Below are positions 49,329-57,499 of a stretch of 61,314 bases of DNA, piece by piece. The notes under the pieces were generated by a model that did no database searches, was not told where the DNA came from, and saw only the letters and a program-made list of their open reading frames with translations. The position numbers and the translations under genes were made by a program. The DNA is taken from the NCBI RefSeq assembly GCF_014042345.1, contig NZ_JACEZT010000023.1:1-61314 (forward strand). The letters are read 5' to 3'. The first letter of the stretch is position 1; each line of letters opens with the position of its first letter. The stretch is from Rugamonas brunnea. Its GTDB lineage: Bacteria; Pseudomonadota; Gammaproteobacteria; Burkholderiales; Burkholderiaceae_D.

Positions 49329-50210
49329 TCAGACCAGCGTCATTTCGACGGTGGTGATGGCGTCGGGCCGCACGCTGACGGCCTTGTCGAGCGACAGGGG
49401 CGGCGTGCCGCGCGTGGCCAGGCGCAGCCGGTGCTGGCCCGGCGCCACGTTGACGCACGACCAGATGGTGCCCGTGAACGGCTGCGGCGCGTCGTCGTCG
49501 AGGCCGATGTCGACCGTCTGCACCTGGCCATCCTTGTGACTCAGGGCCAGCTCGATGGCGCCGCTGGCGCGGCTGGCCGTGACCGAGACCCGCACCGCGT
49601 CCAGCGCCTTGTCGCCGGCGTCGCGCTGGGCCCGGATCGCTTCGCCCAGCGCCGTCATGCTGGTGCTGAATTCGGCCGCCCACTGGCTGGTTTCCTCCGC
49701 CTGCAGGCGCACCGTGTCGTCCTCGTACTGGCGGGCCAGTTCGAACAGGGTGCGCACGTCGGTGTCGTCCAGCGCGCCGTGGCGGGTCAGCAGGTAGCCG
49801 GCCCATTCCAGTTCGAAGCGGCGGCTGCGGTTCTCGATGGCGACCACGGTGGTGATGTAGCGCAGCCAGCCGCTGGACCAGCCGAAAATGCGGTCGGCCC
49901 CTTGCAGCAGGCCGGCCAGGGCCAGCGCCACCACACCGCTTTGGGTGCATAGCAGGCGCAGCGTGCTGGCGTCGCTGAAGCCGGCGGCCACCGGCAGCAG
50001 CGAGCCGACGATCAGCAGCAGAAACGTGGCGCCGCGTACCCACCACGAGATGCGGCGCTTGACGGCGATGCTGGACCAGTACCAGCCGCGTATCGTGGCG
50101 CAGGTGGCGTTGGCATGGTCGTAGATGGTCTTGAGTGCCTCGGTCGGCGGTTTGTCCTGGTACTGGTTCCAGGGGAGCAGGTTGGCGTGGCTGACGTCTT
50201 TAGCACTCAT
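49329..50210 (-). CDS. Solitary SLATT-like two-helix membrane protein with C-terminal beta domain
   Basis: A 293-residue protein. An N-terminal helical segment with RGWYWSSIAVKRRISWWVRGA leads into two membrane helices at about residues 57-78 and 88-112, followed by GADRIFGWSSGWLRYITTVV, the pattern I associate with SLATT (SMODS/SLOG-associated 2TM effector) domains. A coiled helical middle (about 150-205) and a PEGA-like beta domain (VNVAPGQHRLRLATRG) finish it. SLATT proteins are predicted membrane effectors in nucleotide-sensing defence systems, but no SMODS or SLOG gene is nearby. ATG 50210 is chosen; a longer frame upstream lacks support. Confidence 0.65.
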   Translation of the reverse strand: MSAKDVSHANLLPWNQYQDKPPTEALKTIYDHANATCATIRGWYWSSIAVKRRISWWVRGATFLLLIVGSLLPVAAGFSDASTLRLLCTQSGVVALALAGLLQGADRIFGWSSGWLRYITTVVAIENRSRRFELEWAGYLLTRHGALDDTDVRTLFELARQYEDDTVRLQAEETSQWAAEFSTSMTALGEAIRAQRDAGDKALDAVRVSVTASRASGAIELALSHKDGQVQTVDIGLDDDAPQPFTGTIWSCVNVAPGQHRLRLATRGTPPLSLDKAVSVRPDAITTVEMTLV

Positions 50211-50354
50211 GGGATGGCAGTGGGCAGTCGTTGATCGGCAGGCCCGCTTGCGTGGCACGCGCGGGCTTACGCGATTCTACCTGCCAACGGGCGCGCTGCG
50301 TCGCCGGCGATGGGGCCGCCTGGGCCCAACCGCCGCGCGCGCGGGGCCGCCGCC

Positions 50355-52028
50355 TTAGAACTCCTCCCAGCCTGCGGTGGCGGCGCTGGCGCGCCGCGCC
50401 GGGGTGGGGATGGCTGCCGCGAGCTGTCTGACCGGGGCGCCGAAGGCACGCACCAGCGCCGGTGCAGCGTGGTGTCCGCCGTCGCCATGGATTTTGAAGG
50501 CGCTGACCGTGCGCACCAGGTTGCTGGCCTGATGGCGCAGCGATTCGGCGGCGGCCGCCGCTTCCTCCACCAGCGAGGCGTTCTGCTGGGTGACGTTGTC
50601 CATCTGGCCGATCGCCAGGTTGACCTGCTCGATTCCGTCCGACTGTTCCTGGCTGGCGCTCATGATGTCGGCGATCATGTCCGTCACCCGGCGCACGCTG
50701 TCCACCACTTCGGTCATGGTGGCGCCGGCATCGATGGCCAGCCTGGCGCCCAGGTCGACCCGTTCGACCGAGTTGTCGATCAGGATCTTGATTTCCTTGG
50801 CCGCGCCGGCGCTGCGCTGGGCCAGGTTGCGCACCTCGGTCGCGACCACGGCGAAGCCGCGACCCTGGTCGCCGGCGCGAGCCGCCTCGACGGCCGCGTT
50901 CAGGGCCAGGATATTGGTCTGGAAGGCGATGCCCTCGATGACGCTGATGATGTCGACGATCTGGCGCGACGCGGCCGAGATGGAATCCATGGTGCCGACC
51001 ACCTGGCCGACCACCGCGCCGCCGCGGGCGGCGATGTCCGAGGCGGCGACGGCCAGCGCGTTGGCCTGCTGCGCATTGTCGGCGTTCTGACGCACCGTGG
51101 CCGTCAGCTGTTCCATCGACGAGGCCGTCTCCTGGAGCGAGCTGGCCTGCTGCTCGGTCCGGGTCGACAGGTCGTTGTTGCCGGAGGAGATTTCCGTGGC
51201 GGCAGTCGACACCGTGTCGGAATCGCGGCGCACGGACGAGACCACCTCGGACAGCGACGACTGCATGCGGTGGACCGCCGCCAGCACGCTGCCGGTGTCG
51301 CCGGCCCGCACCTGCAGCGCGCCGGTCAGGTCGCCGCCGGCGACGCGGCTCACGGCGTCGCACAGATCGGCCGGTTCGGCGCCCAGCGCCTTCAGCAGGC
51401 GGCGCGAAATCACGGCGCCGGCCACGACGGCCAGGGCCACGGCGATCAGGCTGGCGGCCACCAGCAGGTTGCGCACCCGCGCGTAGTCCCGCTCCGCTTC
51501 GGCGATCATGGCGGCGGAACGCGCCGTCGTCACATCGCCATATTCGCGCGAGGCGGCGATCAGCGATGCCAGCAGGGGCCGGCATTGCTCGTTCATTTTG
51601 ACGATCGCCTCTTCCTTCTTGTCGTGCAGGGCCAGCTCCACGATGGACAGCGCGACCGGCTCGTAGGCTTTTTCGATAGTGGCGATCTTGTCGATCAGGG
51701 CGCGCACATTGGCCGGTACGGACGGGGCTTGCGCCAGTTCCTTGAGCCGGCGCAGGTTGGCCGTGACGTCGGCCTGGGCCTGGTTGACGATCCGGGTCTC
51801 GGCGTCGCGCTCGGCCGGGGTGGTGACGAGAACCAGGTTGCGGGCCGCGATTGCGCGCAGGTCCACTGCCTCGCGCACCAGGTGGGCCGCTTCGGAGCGG
51901 GCCCGGATGCCGTTCACATAACGCTCGAAATTCTCGAATTGATGCAGGAAGCTGGTGATGGAAATGACCGCGATGACGATGATCAGCCCGGCCAGGCCGC
52001 CGAACGAGAGTGTAAGCTGGGCCCGCAT
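50355..52028 (-). CDS. Methyl-accepting chemotaxis protein with CheR/CheB tether
   Basis: A 557-residue transducer: membrane helix at about 7-27, a periplasmic four-helix-type sensor (about 30-185), a second helix at about 187-210, a HAMP domain (RRLLKALGAEPADL and following), and a signalling domain with the conserved hairpin tip EGIAFQTNILALNAAVEAARAG split by the usual core. The C-terminus ends GWEEF, the pentapeptide that recruits CheR and CheB in E. coli-type receptors. The start at 52028 has GAGGAA eight bases upstream. The ligand is unknown. Confidence 0.94.
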   Translation of the reverse strand: MRAQLTLSFGGLAGLIIVIAVISITSFLHQFENFERYVNGIRARSEAAHLVREAVDLRAIAARNLVLVTTPAERDAETRIVNQAQADVTANLRRLKELAQAPSVPANVRALIDKIATIEKAYEPVALSIVELALHDKKEEAIVKMNEQCRPLLASLIAASREYGDVTTARSAAMIAEAERDYARVRNLLVAASLIAVALAVVAGAVISRRLLKALGAEPADLCDAVSRVAGGDLTGALQVRAGDTGSVLAAVHRMQSSLSEVVSSVRRDSDTVSTAATEISSGNNDLSTRTEQQASSLQETASSMEQLTATVRQNADNAQQANALAVAASDIAARGGAVVGQVVGTMDSISAASRQIVDIISVIEGIAFQTNILALNAAVEAARAGDQGRGFAVVATEVRNLAQRSAGAAKEIKILIDNSVERVDLGARLAIDAGATMTEVVDSVRRVTDMIADIMSASQEQSDGIEQVNLAIGQMDNVTQQNASLVEEAAAAAESLRHQASNLVRTVSAFKIHGDGGHHAAPALVRAFGAPVRQLAAAIPTPARRASAATAGWEEF

Positions 52029-52433
52029 GGAAAGTTTCCTCACTTTATTCCCCTTGTCAGTATCAAAGAAGCAGCCGCGCACGCCGGCTCAAAGCCAGCC
52101 CTTGGCCGCGCCCACGGTCGATGCCGGGCGCCGCAAGCGGGTCGCGGATGTCGTCAATCGGTTGGTGATGGTGCCCCTCAGTCGCGAGGGCTGCATAGGT
52201 GGGAAAGTCGCATGACCGTCCCAGACACGGGGTGGAGGTGCCGAATTATTGCGAAATAATTTATTTGGTTATTTCGATGGATTTGATGAATTCATTTTTC
52301 CATGAAACGTGATGGAGATCAATTCATTTCTGATGCGGATGAGCATATTCTTCTGCTGCGGTGCAGCAGGCGGAGGGGCGGAGGAGGAGGGGGGCGGCCG
52401 GGCGCCGCCGTCCCCCCGCGCCGGGGAGGGGCG
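52029..52433. other. Gap between rng and the chemoreceptor gene
   Basis: This 404-base gap holds no convincing gene. The right part (52391-52431) is very GC-rich with small stem-loops just past the rng stop but no T tract. An AT-rich stretch at 52245-52330 has an 8-base inverted repeat CGAAATAA / TTATTTCG (52252-52276). I could not identify the chemoreceptor promoter. Confidence 0.6.
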
Positions 52434-53897
52434 TTACATCAGGATCACGTCGTACTGTTCCTGGTGGTAGGCCGATTCCACCTGCAGCGAGATTTTCTTG
52501 CCGATGAAGTCGCCCAGCATGGCCAGGTGTTGCGATTCTTCTTCCAGGAACAGGTCCACCACTTCCTGCGAGGCGAGGATGCGGAATTCGCGCGGGTTGA
52601 ACTGCTTGGCTTCGCGCAGCAGTTCGCGCAGGATCTCGTAGCAGATGGTGCGCGACGTTTTGACCTGGCCTTTTCCCGCGCACGCGGGGCACGGTTCGCA
52701 CAGGATGTGGGCCAGCGACTCGCGGGTGCGCTTGCGCGTCATCTCCACCAGCCCCAGCGCCGAGAAGCCGGACACGGAAACCTTGGTGCGGTCGCGCGAC
52801 AGGGTCTTCTTCAATTCGGCCAGCACGGCGTTGCGGTGCTCGTTGTTCTCCATGTCGATGAAGTCGAGGATGATGATGCCGCCCAGGTTGCGCAGCCGCA
52901 GCTGGCGCGCGATGGCGTGCGCCGCCTCCAGGTTGGTCTTGAAGATGGTGTCGGCGAAATTGCGCCCGCCCACGAAGCCGCCGGTGTTGACGTCGATGGT
53001 GGTCATGGCCTCGGTCTGGTCGACGATCAGGTAGCCGCCCGACTTGAGGTCCACGCGCCGGCCCAGCGCGCGCAGGATTTCCTCCTCCACGCCGTACAGG
53101 TCGAACAGCGGGCGCTCGCCCGTGTAGTGCTGCAGCCGTGGCAGCACGCTGGGGGTGTAGGTCTGGGCGAACGCGGACAGGGCGATGTAGTTCTCGCGCG
53201 AGTCGACCTGGATGGTGGCCGTCTCCTCGTGCACGAAGTCGCGCAGCACGCGCTGGGCCAGGCTCAGGTCCTGGTGCAGCAGCGTGGTGGCGGGTTTGGT
53301 GCGGGCGCCGTTGGTGATGGCGGCCCAGGTCTTGCGCAGGTATTCGACGTCGGCCGCGATGTCGGCGTCGGTTGCTTCCTCGGCCTGGGTGCGCACGATG
53401 TAGCCGCCTTTCTCGTCGGCCGGCAGCAAGCCTTGCAGGCGCGCGCGCAGCGCTTCGCGGTCGGCTTCCTTTTCGATCTTCTGCGAGATGCCGATGTGCG
53501 AGTCCTGCGGCAGGTAGACCAGCATGCGCCCGGCGATCGAGATCTGGGTCGACAGGCGGGCGCCCTTGGTGCCGATCGGGTCCTTGATCACCTGCACCGT
53601 CAGCACCTGGCCGTCGAACAGGATTTTTTCGATCGGGGTGGGGGCGGCGTTCTGGCCGTCGTGCGGACGGGCTTCCCAGATGTCGGCCACGTGCAGGAAG
53701 GCGGCGCGTTCGAGGCCGATGTCGATGAAGGCTGACTGCATGCCGGGCAGCACGCGCACCACCTTGCCCGAATAGACGTTGCCGGCCAGGCCGCGCGTGA
53801 GCGTGCGCTCGATGTGCAGTTCCTGCACGGCGCCCTGGACGATGAGGGCAACCCGCGTCTCCTGCGGGGTGATGTTGATCAGGATGTCTTCATTCAT
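52434..53897 (-). CDS. rng: Ribonuclease G
   Basis: A 487-residue RNase E/G family endoribonuclease of RNase G length, lacking the RNase E C-terminal scaffold. It has the S1 domain near the N-terminus (GNVYSGKVVRVLPGMQSAFI), the 5'-sensor/RNase H-like region, the catalytic acidic segment TIDVNTGGFVG with later IILDFIDM, and the zinc-link CEPCPACAGKG joining two protomers. It processes the 16S rRNA 5' end and several mRNAs. It lies beside maf, as in many Burkholderiales. Confidence 0.96.
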   Translation of the reverse strand: MNEDILINITPQETRVALIVQGAVQELHIERTLTRGLAGNVYSGKVVRVLPGMQSAFIDIGLERAAFLHVADIWEARPHDGQNAAPTPIEKILFDGQVLTVQVIKDPIGTKGARLSTQISIAGRMLVYLPQDSHIGISQKIEKEADREALRARLQGLLPADEKGGYIVRTQAEEATDADIAADVEYLRKTWAAITNGARTKPATTLLHQDLSLAQRVLRDFVHEETATIQVDSRENYIALSAFAQTYTPSVLPRLQHYTGERPLFDLYGVEEEILRALGRRVDLKSGGYLIVDQTEAMTTIDVNTGGFVGGRNFADTIFKTNLEAAHAIARQLRLRNLGGIIILDFIDMENNEHRNAVLAELKKTLSRDRTKVSVSGFSALGLVEMTRKRTRESLAHILCEPCPACAGKGQVKTSRTICYEILRELLREAKQFNPREFRILASQEVVDLFLEEESQHLAMLGDFIGKKISLQVESAYHQEQYDVILM

Positions 53898-54015
53898 GCG
53901 TCGGTCACTTGCTTGTTGGTGGTTGATGGGCGCGCATGGCGATCATACACGGTTAGCCATCATTGCAACATGGCAGTGACGCGACAGCAAAACCAGGGGC
54001 AGGCCCCGGGCACTG

Positions 54016-54636
54016 TCAGGGCAGCGGCAGGCCGGCCTGGCGCAGCAGCTGGGCCGTTTCGAACAGGGGCAGGCCCATGATGCCGGAATGGCTGCCTTCG
54101 ATGTGCTCGATGAACTGGGCCGCCAGGCCCTGGATGCCGTAGCCGCCGGCCTTGTCGTACGGCTCCTGGGTGGCGCAATAGGCGTCGATGGCCGCCTCGC
54201 TCAGGGGGCAGAAGCGCACGTCCGACACTTGCGTCACCTGGCCGGTGAAGTCGGCGTGGTGCACGGCCACCGAGGTCAGCACCTGGTGGGTGCGTCCCGA
54301 CAGCCGGCGCAGCATGGCTTTCGCTTCGTTGGGATTGGCCGGCTTGCCAAGGATCTCGCCGTCGATGGTGACGGTGGTGTCGGCGCTGAGCACGGCGCGC
54401 GGCGTCAGGTGGCGGCGGAACTGCAGGGTGTAGGCGAAGGCCGCCTTCTCGCGCGCCACGCGGGCCACGTAGACGGCTGGCGCCTCGCCCGGCAGCACGT
54501 CCTCGGTCACGTCGGCGCCGCGCGGGCCGTCGCTGCGCAGCAGCAGCAATTCGAAGTCGATCCCGATCTGGCGCAGCAGTTCGCGCCGGCGCGGGCTTTT
54601 GGAGGCGAGGTAGATCTTCTTGTCGACCGGTTTCAT
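54016..54636 (-). CDS. maf: Maf-family nucleotide pyrophosphatase (YhdE-like)
   Basis: A 206-residue Maf protein: IYLASKSPRRRELLRQIG (substrate loop), VLSADTTVTIDGEILGKP (catalytic Asp and the dTTP/UTP-type motif), and YDKAGGYGIQGLAAQFIEHI. The YhdE subgroup hydrolyses dTTP, UTP and modified forms, preventing their incorporation. It is followed by rng after a 118-base gap and preceded closely by rlmH. Confidence 0.93.
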   Translation of the reverse strand: MKPVDKKIYLASKSPRRRELLRQIGIDFELLLLRSDGPRGADVTEDVLPGEAPAVYVARVAREKAAFAYTLQFRRHLTPRAVLSADTTVTIDGEILGKPANPNEAKAMLRRLSGRTHQVLTSVAVHHADFTGQVTQVSDVRFCPLSEAAIDAYCATQEPYDKAGGYGIQGLAAQFIEHIEGSHSGIMGLPLFETAQLLRQAGLPLP

Positions 54637-54654
54637 TTTTTAATTATAGTGAGG

Positions 54655-55125
54655 TCAGACCCGATGGTAAGGGTGGTTCTGCGTGATGGACCAGGCCCGG
54701 TACAGCTGCTCGGCCAGCATCACGCGCACCATGCCGTGCGGCAGGGTCATGCTGGAGATGCGGATCAGGCCTTCGGCGCGGGCCTTCAGTTCGGGATCGA
54801 GGCCGTCCGCGCCGCCGATCAGGAAGGCCGTGTCGCGTCCGTCCTGCTGCCAGGTTTCCAGCTGCTTGGCCAGGCCCACGGAGGTCAGGTCCTTGCCGCG
54901 CTCGTCGAGCGCGATGATGCGCACCGACTTGGGCAGCACCGCCTCGATGCGCTCGCGTTCGAGCGCCATGGCGGTGGCGGCCGTCTTGCTGCCGGAACGC
55001 TCGACCGGCTTGATTTCCTTGAGCACGATGCGCAGTTCCGGCGGCATGCGCTTGGCGTATTCAGCGTAGCCGGTCTCGATCCAGGCCGGCATCTTGTGGC
55101 CGACGGCCGCGATGATCAGTTGCAT
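54655..55125 (-). CDS. rlmH: 23S rRNA pseudouridine(1915) N3-methyltransferase
   Basis: A 156-residue SPOUT methyltransferase: MQLIIAAVGHKMPAWIETGY, IALDERGKDLTSVGLA, and the knot FLIGGADGLDPELKARA with SSMTLPHGMVRVMLAEQLYR. Full length. It sits six bases after rsfS, keeping the common rsfS-rlmH pair of ribosome factors. Confidence 0.97.
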   Translation of the reverse strand: MQLIIAAVGHKMPAWIETGYAEYAKRMPPELRIVLKEIKPVERSGSKTAATAMALERERIEAVLPKSVRIIALDERGKDLTSVGLAKQLETWQQDGRDTAFLIGGADGLDPELKARAEGLIRISSMTLPHGMVRVMLAEQLYRAWSITQNHPYHRV

Positions 55126-55131
55126 CAGCCC

Positions 55132-55809
55132 TTACTCGGCCACTTTCTTGATGCGCTTGATCACGGTCTTGGCCGGGGCTTCCTTGTCGGCGGCCGCTTT
55201 CGGGGCTTTCGGCTTCGGTGGCAGCTTCTTCAGTTCGGCGGCGGCGGCGGTGGCGGTCTTGGACTTGGCCACTTTCACCACTTTACCTGCCGGGGCGGCG
55301 ACCTTCTTGGCGGCCGGCTTCTTCTCGGCGGCTGGCTTGGCAGCGGCTTTCTTGGCCGGGGCCTTCTTCTCTACCACTGGCGTGGCTTCCACGGCGGCTT
55401 TGGAGGCAGCCAGGTGGCCGCTGGTTTTCTTCGGCGCCGCGTCGGCGTCGGTCTTCTTGGCGCGCTTGGCGGCGCCCAGCTTGACCGGCTTGTCGCCCCA
55501 GATTTCTTCCAGGCGGTAGTAGGCGCGGATCGGGGCCTGCATGATGTGGACGATCATGTCGCCCAGGTCCACCAGCACCCATTCGCCGGTGTCCTCGCCT
55601 TCCATGCCGTAGACGTCGCCGCCGGCGTCCTTGACCTTGTCGCGCACGGACGCGGCCAGCGCCTTGGTCTGCCGGTTGGAGGTACCGGAGGCGATGGCGA
55701 TGCGGTCGAACAGGCTGGTCAGGTGGGTGGTGTCGAACAGGACGATGTCTTGGGCCTTGACGTCTTCGAGGGCGTCAACGACGAGGGATTGCAGTTTTTT
55801 GATGTCCAT
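55132..55809 (-). CDS. rsfS: Ribosome silencing factor RsfS with Lys/Ala-rich tail
   Basis: A 225-residue protein. The first 118 residues are RsfS (MDIKKLQSLVVDALEDVKA, IASGTSNRQTKALA, GEWVLVDLGDMIVHIM, YRLEEIWGDKPV), which binds ribosomal protein L14 and blocks subunit joining in starvation. The rest, about 105 residues, is a histone-H1-like run of Lys, Ala and Pro (PAKKAAAKPAAEKKPAAKK), absent from ordinary RsfS of about 110-130 residues. The start directly abuts the nadD stop. Confidence 0.95.
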   Translation of the reverse strand: MDIKKLQSLVVDALEDVKAQDIVLFDTTHLTSLFDRIAIASGTSNRQTKALAASVRDKVKDAGGDVYGMEGEDTGEWVLVDLGDMIVHIMQAPIRAYYRLEEIWGDKPVKLGAAKRAKKTDADAAPKKTSGHLAASKAAVEATPVVEKKAPAKKAAAKPAAEKKPAAKKVAAPAGKVVKVAKSKTATAAAAELKKLPPKPKAPKAAADKEAPAKTVIKRIKKVAE

Positions 55810-56463
55810 TTAGCTTTTGTATAAATTATGTTGTTCAATATAGTCTAGCACTCGCGGGGAGATAAGCGAATTTGCCTGCTCCCCCCGTTGTAATGCCGCA
55901 CGTATCTGGGTGGCGGAGATATCGACCGCAAAGTCCTGTGCCAGATACGTCAGACCGTGCGGGGTGTTGCGGATGTGTTCAGGGCTGCCCAGCCGGCGCG
56001 TGAATTCCGCCGCCACTTCCGGCGCCAGGCTGTCGAGCGCGAAGCCGGGGCGGGCCGCCACGCAGAAGTGGGCATAGTCGAACAAGTGCCGCCAGTCGCG
56101 CCAGGTGCCGAAGTTCTGCAACTGGTCGGCTCCCATCAGGAACGCGATCGATGCTTGCGGCCCCAGTTCCTGGCGCAGGCTGCGCAGCGTGTCGATGGTG
56201 TAGGTCTGCTGCCCCTGTTCGCTGCGTTCGATTTCCTGCAAATCCACCAGCAGCGGGAACGGCTGGTCCGCGAAAGCCAGCTGCACCATCTCGGCCCGCT
56301 GGCGGGGCGTGGCCTGCAGCGTGGATTTCTGCCACGGGCTGCCGGCCGGGATCACGCGCAGCTGGTCCGATTGCAGCAAGTGGGTGAAATGGGCGCCAAG
56401 CGCGACATGACCGACGTGGACCGGATCGAAACTGCCTCCCAGCAGTGCGATACGGCGCGTCAC
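55810..56463 (-). CDS. nadD: Nicotinate-nucleotide adenylyltransferase
   Basis: A 217-residue NadD that makes deamido-NAD from nicotinate mononucleotide and ATP. It has the nucleotidylyltransferase motif GGSFDPVHVGH and the ISATQIRAAL end motif (SxTxxR type). The start is GTG at 56463, overlapping the hemF stop as GTGA and placing TRRIALLGG at the N-terminus; the longer frame to 56550 is hemF shadow. Confidence 0.95.
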   Translation of the reverse strand: MTRRIALLGGSFDPVHVGHVALGAHFTHLLQSDQLRVIPAGSPWQKSTLQATPRQRAEMVQLAFADQPFPLLVDLQEIERSEQGQQTYTIDTLRSLRQELGPQASIAFLMGADQLQNFGTWRDWRHLFDYAHFCVAARPGFALDSLAPEVAAEFTRRLGSPEHIRNTPHGLTYLAQDFAVDISATQIRAALQRGEQANSLISPRVLDYIEQHNLYKS

Positions 56464-57377
56464 GTCGTCAGCCAGTCCCGTGGCGGCAGGAAGTCCGTAT
56501 ACAGCGCCGCTTCCGGCGTGCCCGCTTCCGGTTGCCAGTCGTAGCGCCACTTGGCCACCGGCGGCATCGACATCATCATCGATTCCGTGCGGCCGGCGCC
56601 CGACTGCAGGCCGAACAGCGTGCCACGGTCGAACACCAGGTTGAATTCCACGTAGCGCCCGCGCCGGTAAGCCTGGAAATCGCGTTCGCGCTCGCCGTAA
56701 GGCTGGTCCTTGCGCCGCTCCAGCACCGGCAGGTAGGCCTTCAGGAAAGCGTCGCCCACGCTGCGCGTCATGGCGAAGCAGTGTTCGAAGCCGCCCGCGT
56801 TGACGTCGTCGAAGAAGATACCGCCCACGCCGCGCGCCTCGCGCCGGTGCTTAAGGTAGAAATACTCGTCGCACCACTGCTTGAAGCGCGGATGCAGGTC
56901 GTCGCCGAACGGCGCCAGCGCGTCGAAGCAGGTCTGGTGGAAGTGGCGCGCGTCTTCCTGGACACCGTAGTAGGGCGTCAGGTCCATGCCGCCGCCGAAC
57001 CACCAGACAGGCGTGCCATCGGCCGCGCTGGTGGCGAAGAAGCGCACGTTCATGTGCACGGTGGGCGCGTACGGATTGCGCGGGTGCAGCACCAGCGAGA
57101 CGCCCATCGCCTCCCAAGGCTGGCCGCCCAGGTCCGGACGGTGGGCCGAGGCCGACGGCGGCAGTTTCGCGCCCTTCACGTGCGAGAAGTTGCAGCCGCC
57201 CCGTTCGAACACGTGGCCTTCCTCGATCACGCGCGTGATGCCGCTGCCGCCCTCGGGGCGGTCCCAGGCGTCGCGCCGGAACGGCGAGCCGTCCAGCGTT
57301 TCGAGCGCCTGCACGATGCGGTCTTGCAGATCGAGCAGGTAAGCCTTGACGGCTTCAGGGTTGGGGGAAAGCGACAT
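56460..57377 (-). CDS. hemF: Oxygen-dependent coproporphyrinogen III oxidase
   Basis: A 305-residue HemF converting coproporphyrinogen III to protoporphyrinogen IX with oxygen. It shows GVSLVLHPRNPYAPTVHMNV, WWFGGGMDLTPYYG, HFHQTCFDA, KHRREARGVGGIFFDD and RRGRYVEFNLVFDRGTLFGL, all close to consensus. Length is normal. It heads the hemF-nadD-rsfS-rlmH-maf run; a palindrome separates it from purD. Confidence 0.97.
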   Translation of the reverse strand: MSLSPNPEAVKAYLLDLQDRIVQALETLDGSPFRRDAWDRPEGGSGITRVIEEGHVFERGGCNFSHVKGAKLPPSASAHRPDLGGQPWEAMGVSLVLHPRNPYAPTVHMNVRFFATSAADGTPVWWFGGGMDLTPYYGVQEDARHFHQTCFDALAPFGDDLHPRFKQWCDEYFYLKHRREARGVGGIFFDDVNAGGFEHCFAMTRSVGDAFLKAYLPVLERRKDQPYGERERDFQAYRRGRYVEFNLVFDRGTLFGLQSGAGRTESMMMSMPPVAKWRYDWQPEAGTPEAALYTDFLPPRDWLTT

Positions 57378-57422
57378 GGCGCGGTGCGGGGAAAAAAATC
57401 AAGGGGGGATTGTAGCAAAAAG

Positions 57423-57481
57423 AACCGGGGTCAGGTCTTGAAATCGCGCAAATTGCGCAATTTCAAGACCTGACCCCGGTT
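57423..57481. repeat. Dispersed GGGGTCAGGTC palindrome, copy 6
   Basis: A 59-base inverted repeat with 29-base arms around one central base and one mismatch (C opposite A). The inner arm TTGAAAT-GCGCAA is unrelated to the cores of copies 1-3. It lies between purD and hemF, both on the minus strand, 46 bases before the hemF start. Confidence 0.92.
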
Positions 57482-57499
57482 TTCGGGGAGCGCGGCGGC

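Noticed and set aside
52252..52276. Inverted repeat CGAAATAA / TTATTTCG
   Set aside because: Short and AT-rich in a low-complexity gap, with no T tract and no position relative to a promoter; chance is likely.
54650..54662. AGGTCAGACCC next to the rlmH stop, resembling the palindrome arm
   Set aside because: Only a short piece matches and no opposite arm is present.
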